This document shows positions 42,773 through 53,817 of a stretch of DNA of 64,000 bases, in pieces. Origin of the DNA: Cotesia glomerata (Eukaryota; Arthropoda; Insecta; Hymenoptera; Braconidae). The notes under the pieces were generated by a model that was given only the letters and a program-made list of their open reading frames with translations, ran no database searches and was not told the DNA's origin. The position numbers were made by a program, and so were the translations under genes. The stretch covers positions 62,001-126,000 of the forward strand of contig NW_025402108.1 in assembly GCF_020080835.1 (NCBI RefSeq), written 5' to 3'. How positions within the stretch are numbered: position 1 is the first letter of the stretch; every line of letters begins with the position of its first letter.

Positions 42773-45556
42773 CTAGTTGTTGTCATTTGCTCTTCTTCTT
42801 TCGATGGAACGCAAGTCTATAAGGACTTCTGTTGCAAATGTGCTGATGGCGTTCCAGGAGGCTCTTGATGACAACATTGCTTCTACTATTGTCTCTGGTT
42901 GGATTTTCTTCTTTAGGATCATCTCCAGCTCATCTCGCTGTGGGTAAAATCGTGGGCACTCAAAGAAAACGTGCTCCACGTCTTCATTGATTCCTGGGCA
43001 GGACGGGTACTCCGGTGAATCATCATGCTTGAAGCGGTGAAGATACGTCCGAAAACATCCATGTCCTGACAACAACTGCGTCAGATAGTAATTGACCTCG
43101 CCATGACTTCGGTTTAGCCAAACGTCGATCTTCGGTATGAGACGGTGTGTCCATCTCCCTGTTGTCGCGGCGTCCCACTGCGATTGCCATCGTGCGATGC
43201 TGTTCTGCCGTTCTTCAGCTCTGAGTTCCTCGGCACTTTGTGTGATTGTCCTCTTTCGTTGGTAAAGGTTCCGTCTTTCCTCAGCTAGGATTCTGAGCGG
43301 CAAAGTTCCGGAAATGACACACACTGCTTCCTCTGATATTGTTCGAAAGGCGCTTGCAACTCGTAGATCGCTCATACGATATATTGGTCCAGCTTTTCTC
43401 CATGAATCTTGCACCTTTAGTGCGTCAGCCCAAATGGATATTCCGTAGGTGAGCACCGATGTGACTACTGATGACAATAGTAGCCTCCTGCTCTGCTTTG
43501 TAATAAGCACTGCTTCGGTCTTCTGCTTGGCCAGTTGTAGGTTCACTGTATCCATCCACTGGTTGATCTTCTCAAAAGTGATGTCAAACAGATGTTGAAT
43601 CTCGTCGAGGTGTTTGGCGACGATCACTGCAGCAACATCATCCGCATACGCTACCAGTTTGACATATCTTGGAAGTTTCAGTCTCAGGAGCCCGTCATAC
43701 ATGATATTCCACAGAAGTGGACCAAGAACAGAGCCCTGTGGCACACCACCGGTTATATCATACTCTTTCGGACCATTCTTTGTATCGTATTTCAGCACTC
43801 TATCTGTAAAATAGCTAATCACTAGTCTGCGAAGATATGTTGGCACGTTCTTCTTGTCGAGAGCTTGCATGATGTAGTCCCAATTAGCGGAATTGAAAGC
43901 ATTTTTGATGTCCAAGGCAGCCACCAGGCAGTACTTCTTCGTTCCACCCTTCCATCTAGTTCCTGCGATTGCCTCTTTGGCCGTATTAACAACCAGGTTG
44001 ATCGCGTCCAGGGTTGATCGTCCTTTCCGGAATCCATACTGGTTGTCTGTCAAGAGTGGGTCGACTACTGCATCTATTCGCTGATGGATGATACGCTCAA
44101 ATATCTTACCCGCCGTATCTAGCATGCAGAGTGGTCGGTAAGATGACGGTTCTTCTGGCGGTTTCTTTCCTTTAGGTAAAAGTAATAACCGTTGCAGTTT
44201 CCACTTACGAGAAAAAGTCCCCTCCTTGAGGCATGCGTTGTAAGCGTCTAGAAATAATATTGGTGCTGCCTTTATGATGGTTTTCAAGGCTATATTAGGG
44301 ATTCCGTCCAATCCCGGCGCTTTATTATTTCCTACCCGATTACAGGCCTCCAACAATTCTTCTTCAGTGACAGGTGGAATGTCGTCTAGTTCATCTTGCG
44401 TTGACTGATAATTGAGACTGTGTTGCTGTGGAAATAGCGCAGTGACGATTTTCTGAAGGAGTTGGGGACACGTAGGTGACGGCATTTGTTGCTTCTTCAG
44501 GTGTTTCATGACCACCTTATACGGCCGACCCCACACGTCTTTGTCGACCTCGTATATGAGCTCTTCCCAGCATCTTCCTTTGCTCTCTTTTATGACCTTA
44601 TTAAGTTCACGACGAGCTTTTTTGTACTCTGCGATCACCACTGCAGAGTTAGGTCGTTGATAGCCACGCTGAGATATTCTTCTCTTTCGATGACACTCTT
44701 TACGGAGGTTGCTGATATGATCATTCCACCAGTGTACCGCAGGTCTTGAATTCATAACACGTTTGCGAGGCATACTGGCGTCACAAGCTTGTGTTACTCG
44801 CATCATCAGGGCCTTAGTATGTTCTTCTGCACATCCAGTCTCTATCGGATCAATATCGAGGGCTGTTAGCACTTCTGGGTCAAGAGATTTCACCTTCCAA
44901 CCGACGGTGTTAAAGTGCTTGATAGGCCCCCTGAGGTTCTGGTCGTTTGACGTTTCCCAGAGTATCGCATGATGGTCACTGGCAGTGTAGATGTCCAGTA
45001 CCTTCCAGTTAGTGTTACCTTTAGCAAGGCTGGTACTGACAAAAGTGACGTCTACAATCGAGCTTGCGTCACCTTTGGTGTAGGTCGGCGTGTCACCAAT
45101 GTTGAGCAAGACTACATCTAGTGTAGAAAGAGCTTCTAGCAGCTCTCTTCTTCGTACATTAGTCTGCTTACTGCCCCAATCCACTGCCCAGGCGTTAAAG
45201 TCCCCGACTATCGCCACTGGATGATGTTGCTTCGCGTCCTCGGTCAGTCGATCCAAGAAGTCAGTAAACTCAGCAATTGAGAGGCTAGGTGGTGCGTAGC
45301 AGCTGTAAAAACGGATGCCATCTACTGATGCTGCTACAAAGCCAGCGCTGCCATTGGTAGCTATACTCTGGAAAGGGAGCTTACCACAAGCCCAGATCAC
45401 AGCTTTCGTGGTGATATCCGTCTCCCAAGGTTGTCCAGCTAAATGTTTATATGGCTCCGATAAAAGCACAACGTCGAGCTTTAATTCCCGTACTGTCTGC
45501 ATAAGCAGGTCATGCGCAGCTTCGCAGTGATTGATGTTAAGCTGCAGTATTCTCAT
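42773..45556 (-). CDS. LINE ORF2: APE endonuclease and reverse transcriptase, with an internal deletion
   Basis: 927 codons. The endonuclease domain (1-220) has LQLNINH, SEPY, GDFNAW, VDVTF and SDHHAI. The RT domain (about 370-680) has FRKGRSTLDAI, ALDIKNAFNS, GVPQGSVLGP and catalytic YADD. After KTEAVLITKQSRR the protein passes directly into LLLSSVVTSVLTYG, so several dozen residues of the thumb region usual in R1-clade proteins are missing in frame. A C-terminal Cys-His cluster (GHGCFRTYLHRF, CPGINEDVEHVFFEC) is present. The ATG overlaps the ORF1 stop as ATGA, suggesting translation by termination-reinitiation. The enzyme would nick the target and prime cDNA there. The deletion probably makes this copy inactive even though the frame is open. 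Confidence 0.9.
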   Translation of the reverse strand: MRILQLNINHCEAAHDLLMQTVRELKLDVVLLSEPYKHLAGQPWETDITTKAVIWACGKLPFQSIATNGSAGFVAASVDGIRFYSCYAPPSLSIAEFTDFLDRLTEDAKQHHPVAIVGDFNAWAVDWGSKQTNVRRRELLEALSTLDVVLLNIGDTPTYTKGDASSIVDVTFVSTSLAKGNTNWKVLDIYTASDHHAILWETSNDQNLRGPIKHFNTVGWKVKSLDPEVLTALDIDPIETGCAEEHTKALMMRVTQACDASMPRKRVMNSRPAVHWWNDHISNLRKECHRKRRISQRGYQRPNSAVVIAEYKKARRELNKVIKESKGRCWEELIYEVDKDVWGRPYKVVMKHLKKQQMPSPTCPQLLQKIVTALFPQQHSLNYQSTQDELDDIPPVTEEELLEACNRVGNNKAPGLDGIPNIALKTIIKAAPILFLDAYNACLKEGTFSRKWKLQRLLLLPKGKKPPEEPSSYRPLCMLDTAGKIFERIIHQRIDAVVDPLLTDNQYGFRKGRSTLDAINLVVNTAKEAIAGTRWKGGTKKYCLVAALDIKNAFNSANWDYIMQALDKKNVPTYLRRLVISYFTDRVLKYDTKNGPKEYDITGGVPQGSVLGPLLWNIMYDGLLRLKLPRYVKLVAYADDVAAVIVAKHLDEIQHLFDITFEKINQWMDTVNLQLAKQKTEAVLITKQSRRLLLSSVVTSVLTYGISIWADALKVQDSWRKAGPIYRMSDLRVASAFRTISEEAVCVISGTLPLRILAEERRNLYQRKRTITQSAEELRAEERQNSIARWQSQWDAATTGRWTHRLIPKIDVWLNRSHGEVNYYLTQLLSGHGCFRTYLHRFKHDDSPEYPSCPGINEDVEHVFFECPRFYPQRDELEMILKKKIQPETIVEAMLSSRASWNAISTFATEVLIDLRSIERRRANDNN

Positions 45557-45792
45557 GTTCGTTTATTTGTCAGCTTCTGGAGTGCTTCTTGGAAGACTGG
45601 GCATCGGCCAGAACCAGACCGGTGAGCAATGTCCTGAGAGCCAGGTTTTTCCGCACATAATGCACATTTCATTTTATTTGGGCATTGAGCAGCTTGATGA
45701 CCTGTTTGCCCACATTTGATGCAAAGCCTAGATCGGTCGACTTCGCTTTTCCATTGGGCAGTAGTGTGCCCATAGTGCCAGCACTTATAGCA
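45553..45792 (-). pseudogene. LINE ORF1 (Gag-like), 3' part
   Basis: Encodes zinc knuckles CYKCWHYGH, CIKCGQTGHQAAQC and CALCAEKPG, then a short tail ending at TGA 45555-45553. The first knuckle has Trp where its last Cys is expected (TTAQW). The N-terminal part lies 11.5 kb away at 57344-57894 because the Gypsy element landed within the first knuckle. ORF1 proteins of this clade bind element RNA. Confidence 0.88.
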
Positions 45793-46898
45793 TGCAACGT
45801 GGCCAGTTGGCTCACACTGGGTAAACGCCAATTTACCACCTGATACTAAACGTTTGCTGATAACATGTAAGTCAGATTAGAAATTAGATGATAATTGTTA
45901 ATAGTACGAAAATCGTTGAGAGTGGCGCTAGAGCGTATCGCCACTACTCAATGTTAATTAATGTACGCGGAAGCCGCGTGCAGGTAGTCTTTGTTCAACC
46001 CCCCTAATGTATACTTCTATAATTGATATATTTATTAAAATATAAGTAATTATTTCACCGTGTTACAACGTGATGTTCGGTATTTTATTAATTTACACCG
46101 TCTATTAAATAATAACGGCATTTTAAACTATATTTGTACGATACGACTCTGATTATTAGTTAACAAGGAGTATGTCGTACATCAATCAAATAATACGACG
46201 CATATACAAGATAAATTTGCTTGGCATGTCGTGTACTCAAGAGGTCTCGAGTAGTCAGCCATTTTCTTGAGGAAAGCGTCGTTTCATTGTTCAAGGAAGA
46301 TCCTGGTTTGTCGGTTACCTCGATTCAATCGTCTGTTCCTGAATCAGTAACCGGCCCAGCTGCAGCCACGAGGAATCTACCACCGCTGGACAACGTTAAA
46401 GCACACTGAAGTAGTAGTAGTACCTGTTGTAAGTCAGGTGGTATATTGGTTAGAATTGGACGCGGTATTGAACTTACTTTGAGCTGTATTTTTCAATATT
46501 TGTATTTGACGACCATTTAGCTCTATTTTCCCAAGTAAGCGATCAGCGAAGCAGTACGCGGTAGAGGTTGGTTTTGTGTCGGAGCTGAACCCACTTTTCA
46601 ACGAGTATCGCCACCCACGATTTGCCCTGGACCATATTCTTTACGCGAATTAAATCAATTTAGCTATTTGTAGCTTTGAAAGCTATCGGCTTGGTCCACC
46701 GTAAAATCTAAAGCTACAGGCATCTGGAGCAGCATCGACTCTTATAAGCTACGGCTTCGAGTTGGTTACACTCCGGGTGTAACGAGCGTGTCTTTTCGGC
46801 CCAGTTCGTAGTTAATTATTAAATATAAATTTAGATAATTTATTTTCGAATACAAAATTTATTTCACTCTACGAACAGTCGAGACCAGCCACGTTTCA
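45793..46898 (+). repeat. Gypsy 5' LTR
   Basis: Matches 56234-57339 end to end at the same length. It contains short GC hairpins near 45965-45985 (ACGCGGAAGCCGCGT). A TTG-initiated ORF inside it is shared by both LTRs and is not considered a gene. Confidence 0.93.
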
Positions 46899-46899
46899 A

Positions 46900-46917
46900 T
46901 GGCGCCCAACGTGGGGC
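46900..46917 (+). promoter_or_regulatory. Gypsy primer binding site (tRNA-Lys)
   Basis: TGGCGCCCAACGTGGGGC begins one base after the 5' LTR. It is the complement of the 3' end of insect tRNA-Lys(CUU) including CCA, as used by Drosophila gypsy. Confidence 0.9.
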
Positions 46918-48982
46918 CGGGCGAAATTAAATTCTTTAAAAAATAAAAATTTCATTAAAAATTTCAAAAAAAAAAAAAAAAAAGAAAAAAAAAATTCTGG
47001 AAAAATTTTTATCATTCTCATTTATTTCATCGAGTTAATAATATAAATTTGTCTTTCAGACACATTTGCATTATAAAAATCATTTACATCAAGAGAAATT
47101 TCTATTTAAAAATAAAAATTTATTACTTAAAAATTTAAATACACAAAGCACGAGAATTAAAATTTGAACGCTGTATGTTTTTGGTTTGTATACAAGCTGG
47201 TGGCGCGTCACTACCGCACCGCTCTCTTCTTTCCCTTCACCTTCGAGTTCCGTAGAGCTGCGCGAAGCAGCGACGCTGTGACCGAGAGTTTCCGCGCCAC
47301 CACTGGCCCATGCAGCCCGTCGCCTAGCAACTGCCGAGCCGCCATACTGTTTTCCGTTTGGTCGTTTGTTCACCACTTACGTCACTCAAACACAAAGACC
47401 AGTGTAGAATTTGCTGTTCATTTACAATCAAATATTTGAGCGGACGAAGTCTCAGCTAATAAAATTTAATCGTTGCGAGATATAATTGCTTGATTAGCGT
47501 TAAATAATTTTAATAAAAAGTAATCAATAAATAAAAGTGTGATACAGTCAATTGAAAATTATAAACAAGGAAAATTTCTGCGGTTAAGCCGAAAATTCGG
47601 CATTGTAATTAAAGATTATCAACAAAGGATGCTATTGCGCGTCATTTAATTTAACCGGGACTGTAGTCTCCTGTAAAAAATTAACAAAGAACGCTAGTAC
47701 GCGTTAACCAATTTAACTTAGGCTGAGCCATTTGATAATTTAAAATTGAAGAGTCTACCAATAGAATTATTATTATTTTTATAAATAAAAACAAATAAAA
47801 AAATATTTTGTATAGCGTATTGTAAGTATTGTTTTTATGTTACAGTTGATATTTTGTTGTGTTATATTTTACTAATTATTTGTGTAAAAATAGGAACGAG
47901 TGAGTTGAACGAGTGGGTAACAACAAAGGAGAGGATAAAGTACTAAGTTTGAAGCAGGAATTACTAAGGAAATATTGGGAATCACCAATTCTCAGACCAA
48001 GGTTTTATATTATTAAAATTGCGCAGTACCATAAAAAAACAAATTATAATATTATTTATTTAAAAACTGGAATTATCTGTAAGTACCACTTAATTAATTA
48101 ATAAGCAACTGCTTGAGCTATTCAAGTAAGAAGCTAACTTTGGTTATATCTTTCGGTACTATACAATTATTTTGGAAAAAAATTATCTGAAATTACTATT
48201 ACTGTCTGGGAATCTGTGTCTCCAACTATTTCTCATTGCTCTATTTCTGTAAAAGAGAAAACCATCAATAGACCGCTTAGTAAAATTAATCAAAATTTAT
48301 AATAATTCAAATACAAAATTAAATTGAGAAAAATTCACGCGTTTACAGACCAAAAATTAATTTATACTAAGGACCACAAAGAGGTCAGCTGTTCATATTA
48401 AATAGAAAAAAGGTACCCCTAGGCTCAGCCAACATAATATTAAATTAATTGAGTGGATTTGACGAGTACTCTCCGCTTTTGGATTACCATTAAAATAATT
48501 CTCATTAATTTATTCAAAATTGATTCAAGTTTACTAAAGGAACGTTTTATTGACACGGTTCAATTTTTCGATAAAAATTAAATCTGAACTTCATTTGATA
48601 TACTAACGCATATAAATTAAATTTACATTGAAAATTCATATTAAATTAAATATTAAAATTATTCTCACTAATTTAAAATTAATTCGAGTTTGTTAAAAAA
48701 GGATAAGTCTTATTATTAACGCGAGTCAGTTTTTTTTTATATAAAAATTAAATCTCAAATTTTATTTGATATACTAAGGCAAATTGAATTAAATTAATAT
48801 TAAAAATCCATAGTACACTGAATATTTAAATCATATTAAATATTAAACTAGGGGTTAATAATATTAAAAATAATAATTAACAAATAATAATCTGGGTCCT
48901 TTAGTACAAACAACTCCAAGTCGAGCTGAGAGCGTCGTCAACCAAGTTCACGGAGTATATCGGTTTCCGTTTAGCAGTTAAT
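46918..48982 (+). other. Gypsy leader region
   Basis: A 2-kb leader between the primer site and gag, A+T-rich, with no convincing ORF. An unusually long leader plus an unusually short gag suggests that the N-terminal part of gag was lost or has decayed here. Confidence 0.55.
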
Positions 48983-49480
48983 ATGGCCACAACCAACTTA
49001 CAGTATTTAAAGAAGGCCTATGACGAAAATGAGAAACTCTTCGTGAAGAAAAAATCACATTCTCAGTCATCTGCCCAGGTTCGCGTCATACAATCACCTG
49101 AGATAATTCAATTAGATGATGAAGAAATTCTCGACGGTACCAAAATTGACTCATCCATTAACTACGTAAAAAACAATTATCCACAGCGGAGAGGAAATTT
49201 TACACGAAACCAAGGATCTGAGTACCGACAAAATAAAAACAGTGGGAGACACGTAAGCTATGCTGCAGATGTAAAATACTCAGACCTCAATAGAAGTCCG
49301 TTGGCCAGCCGAGAGAGCTCACTAAATCGAGGTCCAGCTGATTACGTGTGTTTTAACTGTGGAATGGCAGGCGACCATTACACAAGATACTGCACCAACG
49401 AAAGACAAGAAATGTGCACTAGGTGCAGAACACTTGGCCTATCTAACGCGACTTGTCCCTGCGATTCAAAAAACGCGTAA
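48983..49480 (+). CDS. Gypsy Gag (short, nucleocapsid-containing)
   Basis: 165 codons with a C-terminal zinc knuckle (CFNCGMAGDHYTRYC, near residue 122) and a second Cys cluster (CTRCRTLGLSNATCPC). Gypsy Gag proteins are normally about 300-500 residues, so matrix and capsid regions appear missing. The ATG at 48983 follows TTAAT and is the first in the frame. The last codons contain the slippery heptamer A AAA AAC in the zero frame, and pol is in the -1 frame. Confidence 0.8.
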   Translation: MATTNLQYLKKAYDENEKLFVKKKSHSQSSAQVRVIQSPEIIQLDDEEILDGTKIDSSINYVKNNYPQRRGNFTRNQGSEYRQNKNSGRHVSYAADVKYSDLNRSPLASRESSLNRGPADYVCFNCGMAGDHYTRYCTNERQEMCTRCRTLGLSNATCPCDSKNA

Positions 49481-51699
49481 AGGGCTCAACTAACGCCGAA
49501 CAGTCCAAAAAGTTGAGCCCGAAAAATCGAATTCCTCCAAAACCCCCCAATCATAGCAATAATAGGCCCGAAGCTCAGTTAGTAACCCACCAAAATAATA
49601 AAATATTAGTTTCAGATTGCGAAGACGACTATTTTACAGACGAAACGACCTTAAGTGACGGTAAAATGGCAATACCTTATCGCGTAACTCAAGCCAAGGG
49701 ATTTAATCAGTCTCTTCGATGTAGTTTAAAAGTTGGGAAAATCCCTATTGAGGCTGTTTTTGATACAGGCGCGAGTAAAAATTTTATATCAAATCAATTA
49801 TACGAGAAGGTTAAAGAAAACGCGTTTAAAATCAAGAGAAACATTACAGGAGTTAAATATATCTTAGCTGACAACTCAATAGTTAATGAAGACTTTCGGG
49901 TATGTTTACTAATAAACATCGATGACATCCTTTGGAAAGAATGGTTTACTGTTTTTCCAGAGATGCCAGATGACATGATATTGGGACTTAACATGATGTC
50001 CAGGCGAGGTTTTAAATTAGATTTAATTGATAATAAATGGACATTTCGAGAATCGAAAGTACTTCATGACATCGATGTTGTGAAGGACGAAGAGCGCGTT
50101 TGTAGACTGTTAAGACTGACTAATAACGAGAGCGACGTACTAGAAAAGTTTTTAAGTCATCAATTTGAACAAATGAATTCCGTGAAACTAGGAGTCACAG
50201 ACTTGATTGAACACGACATAGAATTAACTAGCGACAAACCGATAGTTACTAAACAATATAGAAGGTCCCCTAAAATGATACAAATACTCCATGATATAGT
50301 AGACAAATTATTAGAGCAAGGTATCATTGAAGAAAGTACTAGCGAGTATTGTAGCCAGCCAGTAATTGTAACACGTAAAAATGGAGAACCAAGAATGTGT
50401 GTGGATTATCGCGGTCTAAATTCAATTACCAAAGACGTTGCTCACTCACCCAATCGAATGGATACACTACTAGACGCTATCCATCGTGCCAAATTTATTA
50501 GCAAACTTGACTGGCGTAATGCATATTACCAAATAAAATTAAACGAAAGAAGTAAGCCATTTACGGCATTCGCGGTACCAGGTCGCGGATTAATGCAATT
50601 TAAATACATGCCCTTTGGACTGAAAACGGCCCCTATTACCTTTATCAGGCTAACAGATAAATTAAAAGCAAAAATTAGGCAGGAACTTCGCGCACGAGAG
50701 TTACCTTTATGGTGGGAATCTTTTATCCAGGCTTATATGGTTGATTGGGTAATTGCTACGACTACTTTTGAACAACACTTCACTATGTTAGAAGTCGTAT
50801 TCAAAGTATTACGCGAAGCCGGAATATTAATTAATCGCGAGAAGAGTGAATTTTTTAAGGAGACAGTAAAATTTTTAGGATTTATCATTACTTATGAAGG
50901 CATATCGCCAGATCCGAAGAAAATTAAAACTATTATTGAATACCCCAGGCCAACGACGCGTAAACAAGTCAGACGATTTTTAGGGCTAATAAACTGATAC
51001 CATCGGCACCTCGTAGGAGTTGCTCGGGCTCAAGGTCCATTGAATAAGCTCACCAGCGAGAAAAATCCTTGGAAATGGGAAGAAGCCGAAGAGACATCAT
51101 TTCAAGAGTTAAAACAGGCTATTCTGAAGGCACCAACTTTAGCCACACCTGATTATGAATTACCATTCATATTGTATACCGACGCGTCTGACACCGGCAT
51201 CGCTGGTATCCTCACTCAACAAGGAGATAATCAAGAATACATGATAACCGCTATCAGTCGTCCTTTAAATAAACATGAACGAAATTACACTACGACTGAA
51301 AAAGAATGCTTGGCCGTATTATGGTCAGTGTAAAAATTACGCGGTTATTTGGAAGGATACCCTTTCACAGTAATCACGGACCATACGAGCTTGATCTGGT
51401 TAAAAAATATCAAAGATCCACGAAGTCGACTAACCAGGTGGGCTGCAGAGTTGTCTGGACTACCAGTGACTATCGTACACAGGAGGGGCACAGAAAATAA
51501 AGCACCAGACGCGTTATCACGAGCTTACGAACATCTTGAAGTTGACGACTTGTCAACAGAAGAAGAAATGATCACGAATTTCCGAGTCAAATCTACCAAC
51601 TGGTATGACCGAAAGAAGAATGAAGTAAATAAATTTCCAGAGCGTTTTCCATTTTGGAAAATAGTTGATAACGAACTTTATTATAAAACGGAATGTTAT
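49453..51699 (+). pseudogene. Gypsy Pol: protease, RT and RNase H (stops and dead RT box)
   Basis: The aspartic protease DTGAS is near 49768. RT carries DYRGLNSIT, LDWRNAYYQIKL and FKYMPFGLKTAP. The catalytic box reads YMVDW instead of YxDD (near 50734), so the first catalytic Asp is lost. In-frame stops are TGA at 50995-50997, between RT and the connection, and TAA at 51331-51333, in RNase H. Downstream in the same frame lie LYTDASDTGIAG, ITDHTSLIW and a typical chain to KTECY. The frame is then cut at 51700 by a long-LTR unit and resumes at 53818. This polyprotein would reverse-transcribe the element; this copy cannot. Confidence 0.92.
49468..49474 (+). promoter_or_regulatory. -1 ribosomal frameshift heptamer (gag-pol)
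   Basis: A AAA AAC in the gag reading phase, one codon before the gag stop (49478-49480). Slipping back one base leads directly into the pol frame, whose open region overlaps gag by 28 bases. This is the classic X XXY YYZ signal. No pseudoknot was verified. Confidence 0.75.
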
Positions 51700-53812
51700 G
51701 TTTCCCTTGGTCGCCCCTTTTACTCTTAAGGGCGCCACTGGATTTTTGGACTCAGTATTCAGAAACTGGACCAGAACATGGAGTATTAGGTCAGGGTCGT
51801 GAGAGATTGCTGAAAGAACTAAGAATTAAACACAGAAATTCGTTTAACAAAATTATTTATTTATCTAATCCCTTTTACAATTGAAATAATGGCCAAAATA
51901 ACATTATATAAAATTTCATAGATAAGAATCCACACTCACACTCACTCTCATTCGGTATATTTCGCGCTGTCCAACTAGACCCTCACGTGGCTGTAGTACC
52001 CGATGCCTACTGAACTCTCACGTTACTCTATCTACTTCGCGTCGTCCCCTGGACCTCTAACGCTACTCTAACTTAGTTCACGCGGTCTCACGGACTCTCA
52101 CGCCACTGAGCTGGACCCGGACGTGTGGACTACACACGTTGTCCACACAGTGCACGCTGTCCCCCAAACTTCACGCTACTCTAAGAGAACTACCCCGAAG
52201 TCAGAGGAGAATACCATGAAACCGAGATAGTCTCTTTACTCACACACAACCACACTAGATTCCAATAACAATGTTACACAAATTATTTCCGACTAATACA
52301 CAATTTCCAACATTGTTTCCTAACTAACAATTTCTTATTTACTAATTATCATTTCTTCTAAATATTAATTTACTGCCGTGTTCTTAATATTACGACAACA
52401 AATATTTAAAACAAGAGGTCTTCGTATCTTGAATTAATCCTAATTGTTATGTCCGAGAATTATTAAATAAATTTTAATCTTTATTTTAGTAAAATTAAAT
52501 AAATCCGATAATTGAGCAAACCTAAATCTTTCCTAAGTTATTTTTATTTAATCCAAAACATTTTATTTAATCCAGTATCATTTATTAAATCCAGTTATCG
52601 GCAGTGAATTTTAATAGGTTTTATCCTCATTGTAAATGTGAAATTATGACAAAAGATTATCCTATTATACTTTATTTTGTGTCTATTGAAACTTATTTTA
52701 CTTGAGTTTATTTTATTTTAAACGAACTAAGACTTTTGTTTCGAACTTGAGTGTCCTCTACTCAGCGATCTCGCGCGAGACAAGATGGCTGACGCTCTCG
52801 CTCAGTCTTGCGTCTCTGTCGCAAGTTTTTAGTGTAATTTTTTTTTTCTGACGAATTTTTACAATTTTTATTTTCTTTTATAACTTGACAGTTCTATTGA
52901 TTCTAATGACAATTGCTGACTCTAGTTTTAATTTCCATTATGACCGATATTAAACAACGTGAAAAATAATTTACTAAAAATAATTTTAGATCGGAATAAA
53001 TTGTTCTCTTCAATAGTTTTAATTTAGCGGTTTACCCAATTCTATTCCTATTGGCTTAAACCAAACTATAGTCCAAAGATTCTCAATTAATAAATTTTAC
53101 ACATGGCGTAAAATCTGGAATTAATAACCCGAACTAAATGCCTAGTATTATTAACCCTGACAGGCCTACGTGTAAACTTAGTAATGACCGAGACGAATTA
53201 TTTTCCCTAAACAAATTAATCAATAACCCGAAACATGTCCTGATATTATTAATTAATTGTTTTATAATTTTCTCTAGTATTAATATTAAATCTGATACTA
53301 AATAAAGCTAATGATTGTGACTGAGCACGAAATGGCGGTGACCTTCAGCCGACGTGTTGCCTGGCTGATGCCTCTGCCCCGAGGAATAATTAAGACTCGT
53401 TATTTGTACCTGGAGTTCTTATAATTTTAATCTGCACTCCAACGGTGAGCTGCAACTCCTGGTCTTCGGGTAACCAAACTGGCATTAGGCCTAGCAAGCA
53501 TTAAATTAACAAAATATTATCGCTTCGTTCCACGTTGGACAAGCAGAATAAAAATAATTACCTTAGCTGGATGTTTTGGAAAAATTTGCGTCTCATCCAT
53601 TCGAGCTACTCAGTCACAATGATTCTTACCAAATTTAGTTCTACACTTATTGCTCCCTCTGCTCTCCCCACTACCACTACGCCGGCTTCTCCACTTTGGG
53701 GCCTTTCTTACTAGCTCTAAACGAGCTTTAGATCACAGCGCACTGTGAGCAGTCAATAAATAACTGGGTACCGAAATAGGGGAATTTACCGAGTAACGAT
53801 CACTCCGTTACA
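51700..53812 (-). mobile_element. Long-LTR unit (copy b) in Gypsy pol, probably a solo LTR
   Basis: Read on the minus strand it starts TGTAACGGAG and ends CCAAGGGAAAC, with ATCCAGTGGCGCCC about 45 bases before the end. It is related to 10286-13055. It is flanked by GTTAT (51695-51699) and ATTAT (53813-53817), giving a 4-bp perfect (TTAT) or 5-bp near-perfect duplication. Excising it rejoins Gypsy pol in the same frame. No ORF of note. Confidence 0.75.
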
Positions 53813-53817
53813 ATTAT

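Noticed and set aside
46221..46409. ORF shared with 56662-56937
   Set aside because: It lies within the Gypsy LTR, starts at TTG and differs in length between copies.
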